Notes: generated by a model not told the origin, from the sequence alone. 64,000 bases of DNA from Burkholderia sp. NRF60-BP8 (GCF_001522585.2 NZ_CP013372.1:806001-870000), one strand, 5' to 3'. Shown: positions 8,021-16,393, counted from the first letter of the stretch. A program made the numbers and translations.

Positions 8021-8719
8021 TCACGCGTGAAGCGTATGCGGCGCCGATTCGGTGCGCTGCAGCGACGACGGCTGCGACGCGGGACGGTAGTTCGGGTTGG
8101 CCTTCCAGCGCGCGCGGACGAACGGGCGCTCGTGGCCCGACAGTTGCAGCGCGACCTTGGTGACCCAGCGGTGCGACGGCACCGTGAGGCCGTGCAGCGC
8201 CACGGTGACGAGCGCGAGGCTCGCGACGACCGCCGGCACCGACCAGCGGTGCGGCGCCGCGCGCCACGAGCCGGCGATGAACGCGAGCGCGGCGATCGCG
8301 CCGACGATGCAGCCGGTGATCGATTCGGACGGCGAATGCGCGGCGAGTGCGACCCGCGACACGCCGACCGCGACGCCGGCCGCGAGCCCGAGCGCGATGC
8401 CGGCGATCCGCACCGGCGTGCGCGTGCGGATCAGCGCGAGGAAGATCGCGACCGGATACACCGACGTCGACAGCATCGCATGCCCGCTGAATCCGGTGAA
8501 ATCCCACGCGCGGATGCCGATGCCCCAGCCGAGGAACGCGATCTTCGTGAGCGCCACCACGCCGATCGCGGCCGCGAGCACGCCGAGCCACGCGGCCGCA
8601 CGCTGCCACGAGTAGCCGAGCGCGAGCCAGACGGCGATCGTGATCGCGAGCGGCAAGGTCAGGCCGGCGCCGCCGAACGCGGTGATCATGATCCACAGGT
8701 GAGCGGGCAGGTCGAACAT
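8021..8719 (-). CDS. PAP2-family membrane phosphatase
   Basis: A 232-residue inner-membrane protein with about six helices and the PAP2 (type 2 phosphatidic acid phosphatase) active-site pattern. Motif 2 appears as FSGHAML and motif 3 as SRVALAAHSPSES; the usual final Asp of motif 3 is replaced by Ser-Glu context. Relatives dephosphorylate phosphatidate, undecaprenyl pyrophosphate or similar lipids on the periplasmic face. ATG 8719 is chosen because a minus-strand TATACT lies at 8810-8815, which rules out more distal ATGs; the ribosome-binding site is poor. It is divergent from the esterase gene. Confidence 0.8.
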   Translation of the reverse strand: MFDLPAHLWIMITAFGGAGLTLPLAITIAVWLALGYSWQRAAAWLGVLAAAIGVVALTKIAFLGWGIGIRAWDFTGFSGHAMLSTSVYPVAIFLALIRTRTPVRIAGIALGLAAGVAVGVSRVALAAHSPSESITGCIVGAIAALAFIAGSWRAAPHRWSVPAVVASLALVTVALHGLTVPSHRWVTKVALQLSGHERPFVRARWKANPNYRPASQPSSLQRTESAPHTLHA

Positions 8720-8809
8720 CGGGAAGGGAGCGGACGAAGGCGGGACAATGCTTAAATCAACGCGCGAGCCGGGAAGAACGACTACAACGGATACAAGCGA
8801 CGAAGCCCC

Positions 8810-8815
8810 AGTATA
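8810..8815 (-). promoter_or_regulatory. Candidate -10 box of the PAP2 gene
   Basis: TATACT on the minus strand, about 90 bases upstream of the PAP2 start. It is useful mainly for rejecting upstream in-frame ATG codons. Confidence 0.4.
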
Positions 8816-8896
8816 GCGCCGCGTCCGCATGAGGCCCGTTTTTTGCGCTACCGGCAACGATCGGCGTGCAGGAAAAATCCCGGAAACAATGCTATG

Positions 8897-8907
8897 GTGC
8901 ATTGCAC
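8897..8907. promoter_or_regulatory. GTGCA-T-TGCAC palindrome upstream of esterase gene
   Basis: A perfect 5-bp inverted repeat around one base, 72-82 bases before the PHB-depolymerase-type esterase. TGCA-rich palindromes of this sort occur before phasin and other polyhydroxyalkanoate genes bound by PhaR in related betaproteobacteria. The link to PhaR here is inference. Confidence 0.35.
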
Positions 8908-8978
8908 AAAGTCGAACGATGCATCCGTTGCGGTGCTCTGATGGCGCCCCTATTTTTTCCTGACTGCGAGCCCGATCG

Positions 8979-10088
8979 ATGACCAAAAGTCTGACCAAGA
9001 TGTGGCTGGGCGGCATGAAACGCATGCTGTCTCCGGCCGCCAAGCGAGCGGCGCGCGATGCGCAGCGCCTCACTCGCGATGCACTCGAGGCCGTGGCCTC
9101 GCCTGCCGTGCCCGATCCGTCCCAGCCGCGCGAATCGCGCGTGCGGCCGCGCGCGGCCGCCTGGGCGGCGGGCGAATGGACGCGCGGCGAACATCCGATG
9201 GCGCCGGCGCTCGGCCGTCTCGTCCAGAATCTCGCGTACGGGCTTTATGTGCCGCCCGGCCGCCGGCGCGGCGCGATACCACTCGTCGTGATGCTGCACG
9301 GCTGCCGGCAGTCGATCGACGAATTCGCGCAGGGCACGCGGATGAACCTGCTGGCCGACAAGCACGGTTTCGCGGTGCTGTATCCGGAGCAGTCGCTGCG
9401 CGCGCACGCGCATGGCTGCTGGCATTGGTATGAGGACACCGATCGCGCGGGGCGGGGCGAGGCGGACGCGGTGGCGTCGCTGGTCGACGCGCTGGTCGAC
9501 GAGCACGGCTTCGACGCGTCGCGCGTCTACGTCGCGGGGCTGTCGGCTGGCGCGGGCCTCGCGTCGCTTCTCGCGCTGCACCATCCGGACCGTTTCGCGG
9601 CGGTCGCGTTGCACTCCGGCCCCGCGCTCGGCGAGGCGAATTCCGGCATCACTGCGATGGACGTGATGCGGCGCGGCCTGCGGCAGAATCCGGCTGCGGC
9701 GGTCGATACGCTGGTCGACATCGGCGCGTATCCGGGCATGCCCGCCTTGATTGTCCAGGGCGACGGCGACCGGGTCGTCGCGCCGAAGAATGCCGACCAA
9801 CTGGCCGTGCAGTTCATGCGCCTGAACGGGCTCGCCGATAGCCGGGGTGCGTTGCGCGGCGGCGAACGCGTCGAGTCGCGCGAAACGGGCGCCCGAGTGA
9901 CCGACGTATGCCGCGACGGCGAGCCGGTCGTGCGGCTTTGCCACGTGAAAGGGCTCGATCACGCATGGGCCGGCGGCGACGAAGCCGTGCCGTTTCACGC
10001 GGCAGTCGGCCCCGACGCAAGCGCGATGATCTGGGCCTTTTTCGAAGCTCATCGTCGCACTGTGGCGACCGAACGACGCACCGTTTGA
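8979..10088 (+). CDS. PHB depolymerase-family esterase
   Basis: A 369-residue alpha/beta hydrolase of the LpqC/esterase-PHB family. The oxyanion segment MLHGCRQSIDEFA (around residue 105), nucleophile elbow GLSAG (around residue 190) and C-terminal histidine in GLDHAWAGG form the expected Ser-Asp-His apparatus. The N-terminus is basic and amphipathic (MTKSLTKMWLGGMKRML) rather than a clear signal peptide, which would suit an intracellular granule-associated depolymerase or esterase. A TGCA-type palindrome in the promoter supports a polyhydroxyalkanoate connection, but substrate remains unproven. It is divergent from the PAP2 gene. Confidence 0.82.
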   Translation: MTKSLTKMWLGGMKRMLSPAAKRAARDAQRLTRDALEAVASPAVPDPSQPRESRVRPRAAAWAAGEWTRGEHPMAPALGRLVQNLAYGLYVPPGRRRGAIPLVVMLHGCRQSIDEFAQGTRMNLLADKHGFAVLYPEQSLRAHAHGCWHWYEDTDRAGRGEADAVASLVDALVDEHGFDASRVYVAGLSAGAGLASLLALHHPDRFAAVALHSGPALGEANSGITAMDVMRRGLRQNPAAAVDTLVDIGAYPGMPALIVQGDGDRVVAPKNADQLAVQFMRLNGLADSRGALRGGERVESRETGARVTDVCRDGEPVVRLCHVKGLDHAWAGGDEAVPFHAAVGPDASAMIWAFFEAHRRTVATERRTV

Positions 10089-10104
10089 TCGACGCTGGCC
10101 AAAA

Positions 10105-10140
10105 ACTAGGGTTTTCCCTATAATTCGGGAAAACCCTAGT
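10105..10140. promoter_or_regulatory. Perfect 14-bp inverted repeat flanking a TATAATTC core
   Basis: ACTAGGGTTTTCCC and GGGAAAACCCTAGT are exact reverse complements separated by TATAATTC, so the -10 box of the DUF3563 gene sits in the loop. No T-tract follows, and the arms flank the -10 rather than a gene end. An operator therefore fits better than a terminator. It ends 22 bases before the DUF3563 start. Confidence 0.65.
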
Positions 10141-10162
10141 CCAGACCTTTGCGAGATCGAAC

Positions 10163-10339
10163 ATGTACCTGCTGAGCCACCTCTTCCTGATGCTGACCAA
10201 GAACGCCGAAAAGGCCGCGAAAGAGCGCGCCGACGCGTACCTGGCCGAAGCCACCGACATCTACGATCTCGAATTCCGCATGCGCAAGATCGATCGCGAC
10301 GCGGCACTGAACCGCCCGTATTCGTTCGGCGCGCGCTAA
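10163..10339 (+). CDS. DUF3563 small protein
   Basis: A 58-residue protein: N-terminal MYLLSHLFLMLTKNAEKAAK, then ATDIYDLEFRMRKIDRD and an ending in RPYSFGAR. This matches DUF3563, a family of about 50-60 residues common in Burkholderiales with no assigned function. The N-terminal half is amphipathic and could lie on a membrane; the centre is strongly charged. The start has a weak GAGATCGA ribosome-binding site. Transcription probably begins inside the striking inverted repeat just upstream and ends at an 18-bp hairpin about 45 bases after the stop. Confidence 0.8.
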   Translation: MYLLSHLFLMLTKNAEKAAKERADAYLAEATDIYDLEFRMRKIDRDAALNRPYSFGAR

Positions 10340-10384
10340 GCGGCGCACGCGGGCCTGCCGGCCCGCCATTTCGACGATTCGCGC

Positions 10385-10423
10385 AAAAGGGCGCGTGCGG
10401 CACCATGCCGCACGTGCCCTTTT
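10385..10423. terminator. Bidirectional terminator between DUF3563 gene and ohr
   Basis: An 18-bp stem (AAAAGGGC... paired with ...GCCCTTTT, one wobble) with a 3-base loop, flanked by A-run and T-run. It serves both convergent genes. Confidence 0.85.
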
Positions 10424-10442
10424 TGCATTCCGCTGCGTCGCG

Positions 10443-10862
10443 TCAGACGACCGTCAGGCGCACCGGTACGTTGTTGCGCGTGGCGTTCGAATACGGGCAC
10501 ACGTGGTGCGCCTTGTCGACCAGCGCCTGCGCGTCGGCCTTGTCGAGCCCCGGCAGCGATACGCGCAGTTCGATGTCGAGCCCGAAGCCGCCGGCATCGT
10601 TCGGGCCGATGCCCACTTCCGCCGTGACTTGCGTATCGGCCGGCAGCGTCTGCTTGTTCTGGCCCGCGACGAATTTCATCGCGCTCAGGAAACAGGCCGA
10701 GTAACCTGCGGCAAACAGTTGCTCCGGATTCGTGCCTTCCGCACCCGTGCCGCCGAGTTCGCGCGGCGCGGCCAGCTTCACTTCCAGCTTGTGGTCGGCG
10801 GATACCGCGCGGCCGTCGCGGCCGCCCGTGCTCGTGGCGCTGGTCTTGTACAGAATGTTCAT
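10443..10862 (-). CDS. ohr: Organic hydroperoxide resistance protein Ohr
   Basis: A 139-residue OsmC/Ohr-family thiol peroxidase. The two redox cysteines are present in GYSACFLSAM and AHHVCPYSNATR, and the N-terminal YKTSATSTGGRDGR is the usual Ohr opening. It reduces fatty-acid and other organic hydroperoxides in the cytoplasm, taking electrons from lipoylated proteins. ATG 10862 follows an AGGAG site. It lies downstream of ohrR on the same strand, with its own A+T-rich promoter and an inverted repeat likely to be an OhrR site. Confidence 0.93.
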   Translation of the reverse strand: MNILYKTSATSTGGRDGRAVSADHKLEVKLAAPRELGGTGAEGTNPEQLFAAGYSACFLSAMKFVAGQNKQTLPADTQVTAEVGIGPNDAGGFGLDIELRVSLPGLDKADAQALVDKAHHVCPYSNATRNNVPVRLTVV

Positions 10863-10956
10863 CGTGCAGCTCCTGTCGGGAAAAGGGAGAAAAGCGGTCC
10901 GGAGAAATACGGCACCGCCAGCCACGAGTGAAATATAGAACACAAATCATTAGTGT

Positions 10957-10971
10957 GCAAATGAAATTTGC
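10957..10971. promoter_or_regulatory. Putative OhrR operator upstream of ohr
   Basis: GCAAAT-GAA-ATTTGC, a perfect 6-bp inverted repeat with a 3-base spacer in the ohrR-ohr intergenic region. The CAAAT half also occurs nearby (ACAAATCATT) and in the repeats before ohrR. It lies 95-109 bases before the ohr start. Confidence 0.55.
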
Positions 10972-11016
10972 GAGAAAAACCCGATGGCGCCGGGCAGGTC
11001 GCTCGGCGCTGGAGCG

Positions 11017-11469
11017 TCAGCGTTCGTTGGCTACCGACAGCGCGTCGCGCAATTGCTGGAGGTCGGCGCGCAGCCTGATCAGGAACTCGGGGGTTTGCTG
11101 CATCGTGCAAAAGAGATCGGCGGGCACCGAGCGCGCGCGATCCTTCAGCGCACGGCCTTCCGGCGTCACGCGCACATTGACGACGCGCTCGTCGGCCGCG
11201 CTACGCACGCGTTCGACGTAGCCGAGCGCTTCCAGCCGCTTGAGCAGCGGCGTGACCGTGGCCGGATCGAGGTCGAGCCGCGCGGCGATGTCCTTCACGG
11301 CCATGTCGTCGCGTTCCCACAGCACGAGCATCGCGAGATATTGGGGATAGGTCAGCGACAGCTTGTCGAGCAGCGGCTTGTACGCCTTCGTCATCGCGTG
11401 CGAAGTCGAGTAAAGCGCGAAGCACAGTTGCTCGTCGAGCGTCTGGGGCAGCGGAGGCAGGCGATCCAT
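11017..11469 (-). CDS. ohrR: MarR-family peroxide-sensing repressor OhrR
   Basis: A 150-residue MarR-type winged-helix repressor. The reactive cysteine expected of OhrR is in DEQLCFALYSTSHAMTKAYK (about residue 16), followed by YPQYLAMLVLW and the DNA-reading part LDLDPATVTPLLKRLEALG with a wing DERVVNVR. Organic peroxide oxidation of that cysteine releases DNA and induces ohr. It is upstream of ohr, 154 bases away, same strand. Both promoters carry CAAAT-type inverted repeats, so autoregulation is likely. Confidence 0.9.
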   Translation of the reverse strand: MDRLPPLPQTLDEQLCFALYSTSHAMTKAYKPLLDKLSLTYPQYLAMLVLWERDDMAVKDIAARLDLDPATVTPLLKRLEALGYVERVRSAADERVVNVRVTPEGRALKDRARSVPADLFCTMQQTPEFLIRLRADLQQLRDALSVANER

Positions 11470-11500
11470 GATTCGGAGAAGCGCGGCGGATGCGCGAACG

Positions 11501-11530
11501 ATTTGTACGCAAATTATTTTGCGCGCAAAA
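11501..11530. promoter_or_regulatory. Paired palindromes upstream of ohrR
   Basis: ATTTGTACGCAAAT (11501-11514, 5-bp arms) and TTTTGCGCGCAAAA (11517-11530, a perfect 14-base palindrome) stand side by side 32-61 bases before ohrR. The GCAAA elements recur before ohr, which suggests tandem OhrR sites. Confidence 0.5.
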
Positions 11531-11659
11531 GACCGGATTGAACAGAGGCGACCGGATGCGGATCGTTAGAGGAAAAAGGGGAGGTCAAGGCGCGCCGGGC
11601 GACGAGCCGGCGCGAGAAACGGCGAGACGGCCGGCGACATGCGCCGGCCGGGAGAAGGG

Positions 11660-12469
11660 TCAGCGACCCGACATCGTCGTGGTCGCGCCCGGTTCCTGCA
11701 CGCCGAAGCAGCCGCGATAGGTCGCGTAGAACGAGCAGTACAGCATCGTGACGATGATGATCGTCACCGGCATCATGATCGTCAGCGCATACGCGCCGGC
11801 GCCGAGCGCCTGCAGCAGCAGCGACAGCGCGAGCGACGTGCCGAGCGCGACGCCGAACCACAGCGCGCCGTAGACGACGAACGCGCCGCGATTGCGCCAG
11901 CAGCTGACGATGCTGAAGAACAGCGCCTTCGCGGGCGGGACGTCGTGCCACGCGACCAGCACCGGCGCGAACCAGAACAGCATCGCGACCGGCAGATAGA
12001 GCAGCGTCGCGAAGAACAGCGCGCCGAGCGTGCCTTGCGCGGCCAGCGTCTCGGGCGTCGTGTTCGCTTCGTCGGCCGCGCCCATCATCATGTGGAACAG
12101 CGCGCCGCCGTCCACGAACGACGAAGCGGCGAACACCAGCACCATCGACGCGACGTAGATCGCGCCGAGCGCGAGCAGCCGCTGGGTCGCGACGGTGCCG
12201 TACGAGCGAAAGCCGTCGACGAGGATCGTCGGCATCACCGTCTTGCCGGCCACCGTGTCGCGGCACGCGGCCATGAACCCGACCGCGATGCCGGGAATGA
12301 ACACCAGCGGCAGCGCCGAGCCGATCACGGGCACCATCGACACCAGCGTAATGGCGAGCAGATACGTGAAGAACAGCGTGATGAACGCGAGCGGATTCCG
12401 GCGGAACAGCCAGATGCCTTGACGGAACCAGACATAGCCCGTTTTCGCGGGCACTTCGATCAGTTGCAT
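11660..12469 (-). CDS. BPSS1780-family inner-membrane protein
   Basis: A 269-residue multi-spanning membrane protein with about six or seven helices and no known catalytic motif. It opens [18 protein letters not shown] and belongs to a Burkholderiales family named after BPSS1780. Function is unknown. Its ATG lies inside the last codons of thrB (10-base overlap, CCGCATGCAACTGA), so translation is coupled to homoserine kinase. The pairing is conserved in my recollection of Burkholderia genomes. Because the membrane protein follows an amino-acid biosynthetic gene, transport is conceivable but unsupported. Confidence 0.75.
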   Translation of the reverse strand: MQLIEVPAKTGYVWFRQGIWLFRRNPLAFITLFFTYLLAITLVSMVPVIGSALPLVFIPGIAVGFMAACRDTVAGKTVMPTILVDGFRSYGTVATQRLLALGAIYVASMVLVFAASSFVDGGALFHMMMGAADEANTTPETLAAQGTLGALFFATLLYLPVAMLFWFAPVLVAWHDVPPAKALFFSIVSCWRNRGAFVVYGALWFGVALGTSLALSLLLQALGAGAYALTIMMPVTIIIVTMLYCSFYATYRGCFGVQEPGATTTMSGR

Positions 12470-13458
12470 GCGGTTTGGATCTCGGGAAGCGCGGGCGTAT
12501 GCGCGATACGCTCCCGCAGGATGCGTTCGAAATGGCCGGGGTCGTGCGGCTTGAGCATCTCGGCCGCGCGCGGCAGGTAGAAGTCGTACAGGCGCGACAC
12601 CCAGAAGCGGTACGCGCCGGCGCGCAGCATGTCGCTCCAGTGGCGCCGCTCCTCGGCCGTGAACGGCCGGACCGTCTGGTATGCACGCAGCAGCGCATCG
12701 GCGCGCGCGACGTCGAGCACGCCGCTCGCGAGGTCGACGCACCAGTCGTTGACGGTCACCGCGACGTCGAACAGCCACTTGTCGCAGCCCGCGAAGTAGA
12801 AGTCGAAGAAGCCGCCGAGGCGCACGTCGTGACCGGTGCCGGGCGCCGCATGGGCGAACAGCACGTTGTCGCGGAACAGGTCGCAATGGCACGGCCCGCC
12901 TGGCAGCGCCGCATAGTCGTCCGACGCGAAGAAGCCGGCCTGGTGCGCGAGTTCGCCTTCGAGCAGCGTGCGTTGCGCGTCCGTGATGAACGGCACGATG
13001 GCGGGCACGTTCTCCTGCCACCACGGCAGGCTGCGCAGATTCGGCTGGCTGCGCGGATAGTCGCGCCCGGCGAGGTGCAGGCGCGCGAGCATCTGCCCGA
13101 CCTCGATGCAGTGTTCGACCCCCGGCGCGAGTTCGGCCGCGCCGTCGAGCTTCGTGACGATCGCGGCCGGCTTGCCGTGCAGTTCGCCGAACAACGTGCC
13201 GTCGTCGCGCGGGACCGGATCCGGCACCGGCACGCCGTGGGCGGCCAGATGGCGCATCAGGTCGAGGTAGAACGGCAACTGCTGCGCCGTGAGCTTTTCG
13301 AAGATCGTGAGGACGTATTCGCCGAGAGTCGTCGTCAGGAAGAAATTGCTGTTTTCGATACCGGACGGAATGCCGCGGAACGCAAGCACGTCGCCCAGTT
13401 CGTAGTGGCGCATCCATTGCGCGAGATCGGAGTCGGAAACAGCGGTGAAAACGGCCAT
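12460..13458 (-). CDS. thrB: Homoserine kinase ThrB (type II, APH-like fold)
   Basis: A 332-residue homoserine kinase of the choline-kinase/APH-like class used by pseudomonads and Burkholderia, not the GHMP class of enterics. It starts [16 protein letters not shown] and has the nucleotide and catalytic blocks [13 protein letters not shown], the kinase loop [11 protein letters not shown] and the metal-binding [10 protein letters not shown]. It phosphorylates homoserine on the way to threonine. The gene sits between a DUF2782 gene upstream and an overlapping membrane-protein gene downstream; the polA / DUF2782 / thrB neighbourhood is also found in Pseudomonas, which supports the call. Confidence 0.93.
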   Translation of the reverse strand: MAVFTAVSDSDLAQWMRHYELGDVLAFRGIPSGIENSNFFLTTTLGEYVLTIFEKLTAQQLPFYLDLMRHLAAHGVPVPDPVPRDDGTLFGELHGKPAAIVTKLDGAAELAPGVEHCIEVGQMLARLHLAGRDYPRSQPNLRSLPWWQENVPAIVPFITDAQRTLLEGELAHQAGFFASDDYAALPGGPCHCDLFRDNVLFAHAAPGTGHDVRLGGFFDFYFAGCDKWLFDVAVTVNDWCVDLASGVLDVARADALLRAYQTVRPFTAEERRHWSDMLRAGAYRFWVSRLYDFYLPRAAEMLKPHDPGHFERILRERIAHTPALPEIQTACN

Positions 13459-13557
13459 GCGGGATGCGTCAGGTCAGGGTGTCGGCACGCGGGCGGCGTG
13501 CATCGCGACAGCAGGTGAAGGGGCGGCGCGGCGCGATCGGTGCGCGGCGCCACGGAA

Positions 13558-13953
13558 TCAGTAGCGCAGGTTCAGCGACGGCAGGCGCGTGATCGGAATG
13601 CCCGCGTCGTGCGGCTTCGGCGACGTGTCGGGCGTCGAGCTCATCTGGTAGCGCGTGCCGAAGTTCGACTTCACGTCGATCTCGACCGGCTTGCCGCGGT
13701 CGCGGTACTCGGTGACTTCGGTGCCGTTCTTGCTCTTTTCGTGGAAGCTCGGCGTGCGGCGGATGTCGGCGAAGTCCACTTTCGACGTGACTTCGGCGCC
13801 CGGCCGGTTGATCTTGCGGAGATCGGGCAGGCCGGCGGCTTCGTTGGCCTCGGCCCGGGCCTGCGCGTCGGCGTCGGGCGTGCCGCCGGCGGCGTGAGCG
13901 ACGCTGGCGGCGGCAAACGCGACGGCAGCGGCGACGAAAATGAGCGGCTTCAT
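13558..13953 (-). CDS. DUF2782-like exported protein
   Basis: A 131-residue protein with a signal peptide (MKPLIFVAAAVAFAAASVAHA-AG). The mature part has a conserved C-terminal block EVTEYRDRGKPVEIDVKSNFGTRYQM typical of DUF2782, a small periplasmic family of unknown function. The gene adjoins thrB and is near polA, the same context as the Pseudomonas family members. GGAG lies seven bases before the ATG, and TAAAAT further upstream is a plausible -10. It is divergent from amn. Confidence 0.7.
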   Translation of the reverse strand: MKPLIFVAAAVAFAAASVAHAAGGTPDADAQARAEANEAAGLPDLRKINRPGAEVTSKVDFADIRRTPSFHEKSKNGTEVTEYRDRGKPVEIDVKSNFGTRYQMSSTPDTSPKPHDAGIPITRLPSLNLRY

Positions 13954-14082
13954 GATGAGTCTCCAGTGAACCTACCGATTTTAGCAAATACTGCGCGCCA
14001 TCCGGCCCTTGCGCGCGCAGGGGCAGCCATAAAGGCGACGGGGTTCCGTGGTAATGTCGTCGGATCAGACGAGGTGATGAAA

Positions 14083-15609
14083 ATGAAGAACGATTTGAGC
14101 CGCCGGCACCGTGTGCTGTCGCCCGAAAGCCCGTCGGTCGAGGCTTTCGACGATCCGATCGCCGCCGTCGCGCGGCTGTCCGCCATTTACGACACGAATA
14201 CGGGCTTCCTGCGCGATGCGTTTGCGCGCTATCGCCGCCACGAACCGATTACCGAGCACGTGCGCGCGTGCTACCCGTTCGTGCGGATCCGCACCGACGT
14301 CAACACGCACGTCGATTCGCGCCGCTCGTACGGCTTCGTCGCGGGTCCCGGCGTATTCGAGACGACGGTCACGCGCCCCGATCTCTTCGCGAACTACTAC
14401 CGCGAGCAACTGCGCCTGCTGTCGAAGAACCACCATGTGAAGATCGAGATCGGCGTGTCGTCGCAGCCGATTCCGATTCATTTCGCGTTTCCGGAAGGCA
14501 TTCATCTCGAGGGCGAACTCGATCGCGACCGCCTGCTCGCGATGCGCGACATCTTCGACACGCCCGATCTGTCGTATCTCGACGATCGCATCGTCAACGG
14601 CACGTTCGAACCGGCGCCGGGCGAGCCGCATCCGCTCGCGCTGTTCACGGCCGCACGCGTCGACTTCTCGCTGCACCGGCTGCGCCACTACACGGCGACG
14701 TCGCCCACGCACTTCCAGAACTACGTGCTGTACACGAACTACCAGTTCTACATCGACGAGTTCGTGAAGCTCGGCCGTACGCTGATGACGGAAAGCGACG
14801 ACCCCGAGGTGCGCGCGTACCGCAGCGAGTACAGCGCGTTCGTCGAGCCGGGCGACGTCGTCACATACAACGCGAACCTCGGCGGCGAACCGGCCGAGGG
14901 CACCGCGCCACCGCGCCTGCCGCAGATGCCCGCGTATCACCTGAAGCGCGCGGACGGCAGCGGGATCACGATGGTCAACATCGGCGTCGGCCCGTCGAAC
15001 GCGAAGACGATCACCGATCACATCGCGGTACTGCGTCCGCACGCGTGGGTGATGCTCGGTCACTGCGCGGGGCTGCGCAACACGCAGCGTCTCGGCGACT
15101 ACGTGCTCGCGCACGGTTACGTGCGGGAGGATCACGTGCTCGACGCCGACCTGCCGCTGTGGGTGCCGATTCCGGCGCTGGCCGAAGTGCAGCTCGCGCT
15201 CGAGCGCGGTGTGGCCGAGGTCACGCGGCTCGAAGGTGCGGAACTGAAGCGCGTGATGCGCACCGGCACGGTCGCGAGCGTCGACAACCGCAACTGGGAG
15301 CTGCGCGACCATCGCGAGCCCGTGCAGCGGCTGTCGCAGAGCCGCGCGATCGCACTCGACATGGAAAGCGCGACGATCGCCGCGAACGGCTTCCGCTTCC
15401 GGGTGCCGTACGGCACGCTGCTGTGCGTATCGGACAAGCCGCTGCACGGCGAACTGAAACTGCCGGGCATGGCCGACACGTTCTATCGCGGGCAGGTCGA
15501 CCAGCATCTGCAGATCGGCGTGAAGGCGATGGAGATCCTGCGCACGAACGGGCTCGACAAGCTGCATAGCCGCAAGCTGAGAAGCTTCGCGGAAGTGGCG
15601 TTTCAGTAA
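14083..15609 (+). CDS. amn: AMP nucleosidase
   Basis: A 508-residue AMP nucleosidase, which hydrolyses AMP to adenine and ribose 5-phosphate and adjusts the adenylate pool. The N-terminal half is the Amn-specific domain. The C-terminal half is the nucleoside-phosphorylase fold, with ITMVNIGVGPSNAKTITDH, HAWVMLGHCAGLR and the substrate block ALDMESATIAANG. Length is close to E. coli Amn (484). A GAGG site ends eight bases before ATG 14083, favouring it over ATG 14077. It is followed by a strong terminator and stands as a single-gene unit. Confidence 0.93.
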   Translation: MKNDLSRRHRVLSPESPSVEAFDDPIAAVARLSAIYDTNTGFLRDAFARYRRHEPITEHVRACYPFVRIRTDVNTHVDSRRSYGFVAGPGVFETTVTRPDLFANYYREQLRLLSKNHHVKIEIGVSSQPIPIHFAFPEGIHLEGELDRDRLLAMRDIFDTPDLSYLDDRIVNGTFEPAPGEPHPLALFTAARVDFSLHRLRHYTATSPTHFQNYVLYTNYQFYIDEFVKLGRTLMTESDDPEVRAYRSEYSAFVEPGDVVTYNANLGGEPAEGTAPPRLPQMPAYHLKRADGSGITMVNIGVGPSNAKTITDHIAVLRPHAWVMLGHCAGLRNTQRLGDYVLAHGYVREDHVLDADLPLWVPIPALAEVQLALERGVAEVTRLEGAELKRVMRTGTVASVDNRNWELRDHREPVQRLSQSRAIALDMESATIAANGFRFRVPYGTLLCVSDKPLHGELKLPGMADTFYRGQVDQHLQIGVKAMEILRTNGLDKLHSRKLRSFAEVAFQ

Positions 15610-15640
15610 CGACACGGCGCAACGGCGTCCGTCACGACAA

Positions 15641-15674
15641 AGGCCGCACGCGAACCTGGGTTCGCGTGCGGCCT
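15641..15674. terminator. Rho-independent terminator after amn
   Basis: A perfect 15-bp stem (AGGCCGCACGCGAAC with its complement), CTGG loop, followed by CGTTCTTTTC. It ends amn transcription and may also serve the convergent small gene. Confidence 0.85.
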
Positions 15675-15723
15675 CGTTCTTTTCGTTTCGATACGAAGGC
15701 CGGATGGCCTCGTGCTCAGGCGC

Positions 15724-16011
15724 TCAGCACTCGCCCTTCTTCGCGTGCCCCGGCGGGCAGTGATAGCCGCCATGACCGCGATGACGCTCGTGATCTTCCC
15801 ACTCGCGGCGTTCCCAGTAGCGGCGGCCGTCCCAGTAGCGGTCGCCGTGCCAGCCGACGATCACCGGCGCCGGTGCGACCACGACGGGCGCGGGTGCGAC
15901 GACGACCGGCGGGGGCGTGCCGATGTTGACGTCGACGTTGACGGCGTGAGCGAGGCCGGACAGCGAAAGGCCGAGGCCGGCGAAGGCGAGGGCGATCAGC
16001 GAGCGTTGCAT
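15724..16011 (-). CDS. Small exported Pro/Val-rich protein with aromatic repeats
   Basis: A 95-residue protein with a clear signal peptide (cleavage near LAHA-VN). Two near-exact repeats PPVVVAPAPVVVAPAPV follow, then an aromatic, charged segment with tryptophan-glycine/arginine spacing (GWHGDRYWDGRRYWER) and a His/Cys-containing tail GYHCPPGHAKKGEC. Similar short WG-rich exported proteins are common in Burkholderia, but no function is established. The two cysteines and several histidines could bind metal or form a disulfide; that is inference. Confidence 0.65.
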   Translation of the reverse strand: MQRSLIALAFAGLGLSLSGLAHAVNVDVNIGTPPPVVVAPAPVVVAPAPVIVGWHGDRYWDGRRYWERREWEDHERHRGHGGYHCPPGHAKKGEC

Positions 16012-16393
16012 GTTCTTTTCCGTGGTGTGGTGATGAATGGGTCGGCGCGACGCGATGGAAGCGAGGGGGACCGCTCCACCGGGGGGATCGCCGCACCGAC
16101 ACGATGAAGTGTGCTGGCGTGCGACGGAAAAGGCGAGTCGTGATTATTACGGAGGATTGGCGGTGCGCAGGCGCGCGACGGGGCATCCATTTGACAGTGA
16201 CGGGCCGCCGGTGTGGGCGATCCCGCGACATCGCGCAGCGCCGACGGCGGGGATTTGACATTCGACCGCGCGCGGCGGCGAACGAGTATTAACAGCGCGT
16301 TACAAAGTCACGCCCGGCGGGCCGCCGGATCGCGATACCCATGGCGTCGAAGCGCGACAGCCGGCCATCGGGCCGGCTGTCGTCATTGACCGG
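16012..16393. other. 382-base gap between small exported gene and LOG gene
   Basis: It holds the promoter side of the small exported gene and, at 16356-16381, the hairpin after the LOG gene. The middle has no convincing open frame, repeat or RNA signal. Confidence 0.5.
16356..16381 (-). terminator. Hairpin after the LOG-family gene
   Basis: GACAGCCGGCC and GGCCGGCTGTC, an 11-bp perfect stem with a 4-base loop, 13 bases past the stop. There is no T-tract on the minus strand, so it may act with Rho or as an mRNA stabiliser. Confidence 0.5.

Noticed and set aside
10105..10140. The long inverted repeat as a terminator of the esterase gene
   Set aside because: No T-tract follows and the loop holds a perfect TATAAT placed correctly for the next gene; a promoter-operator explains it better.
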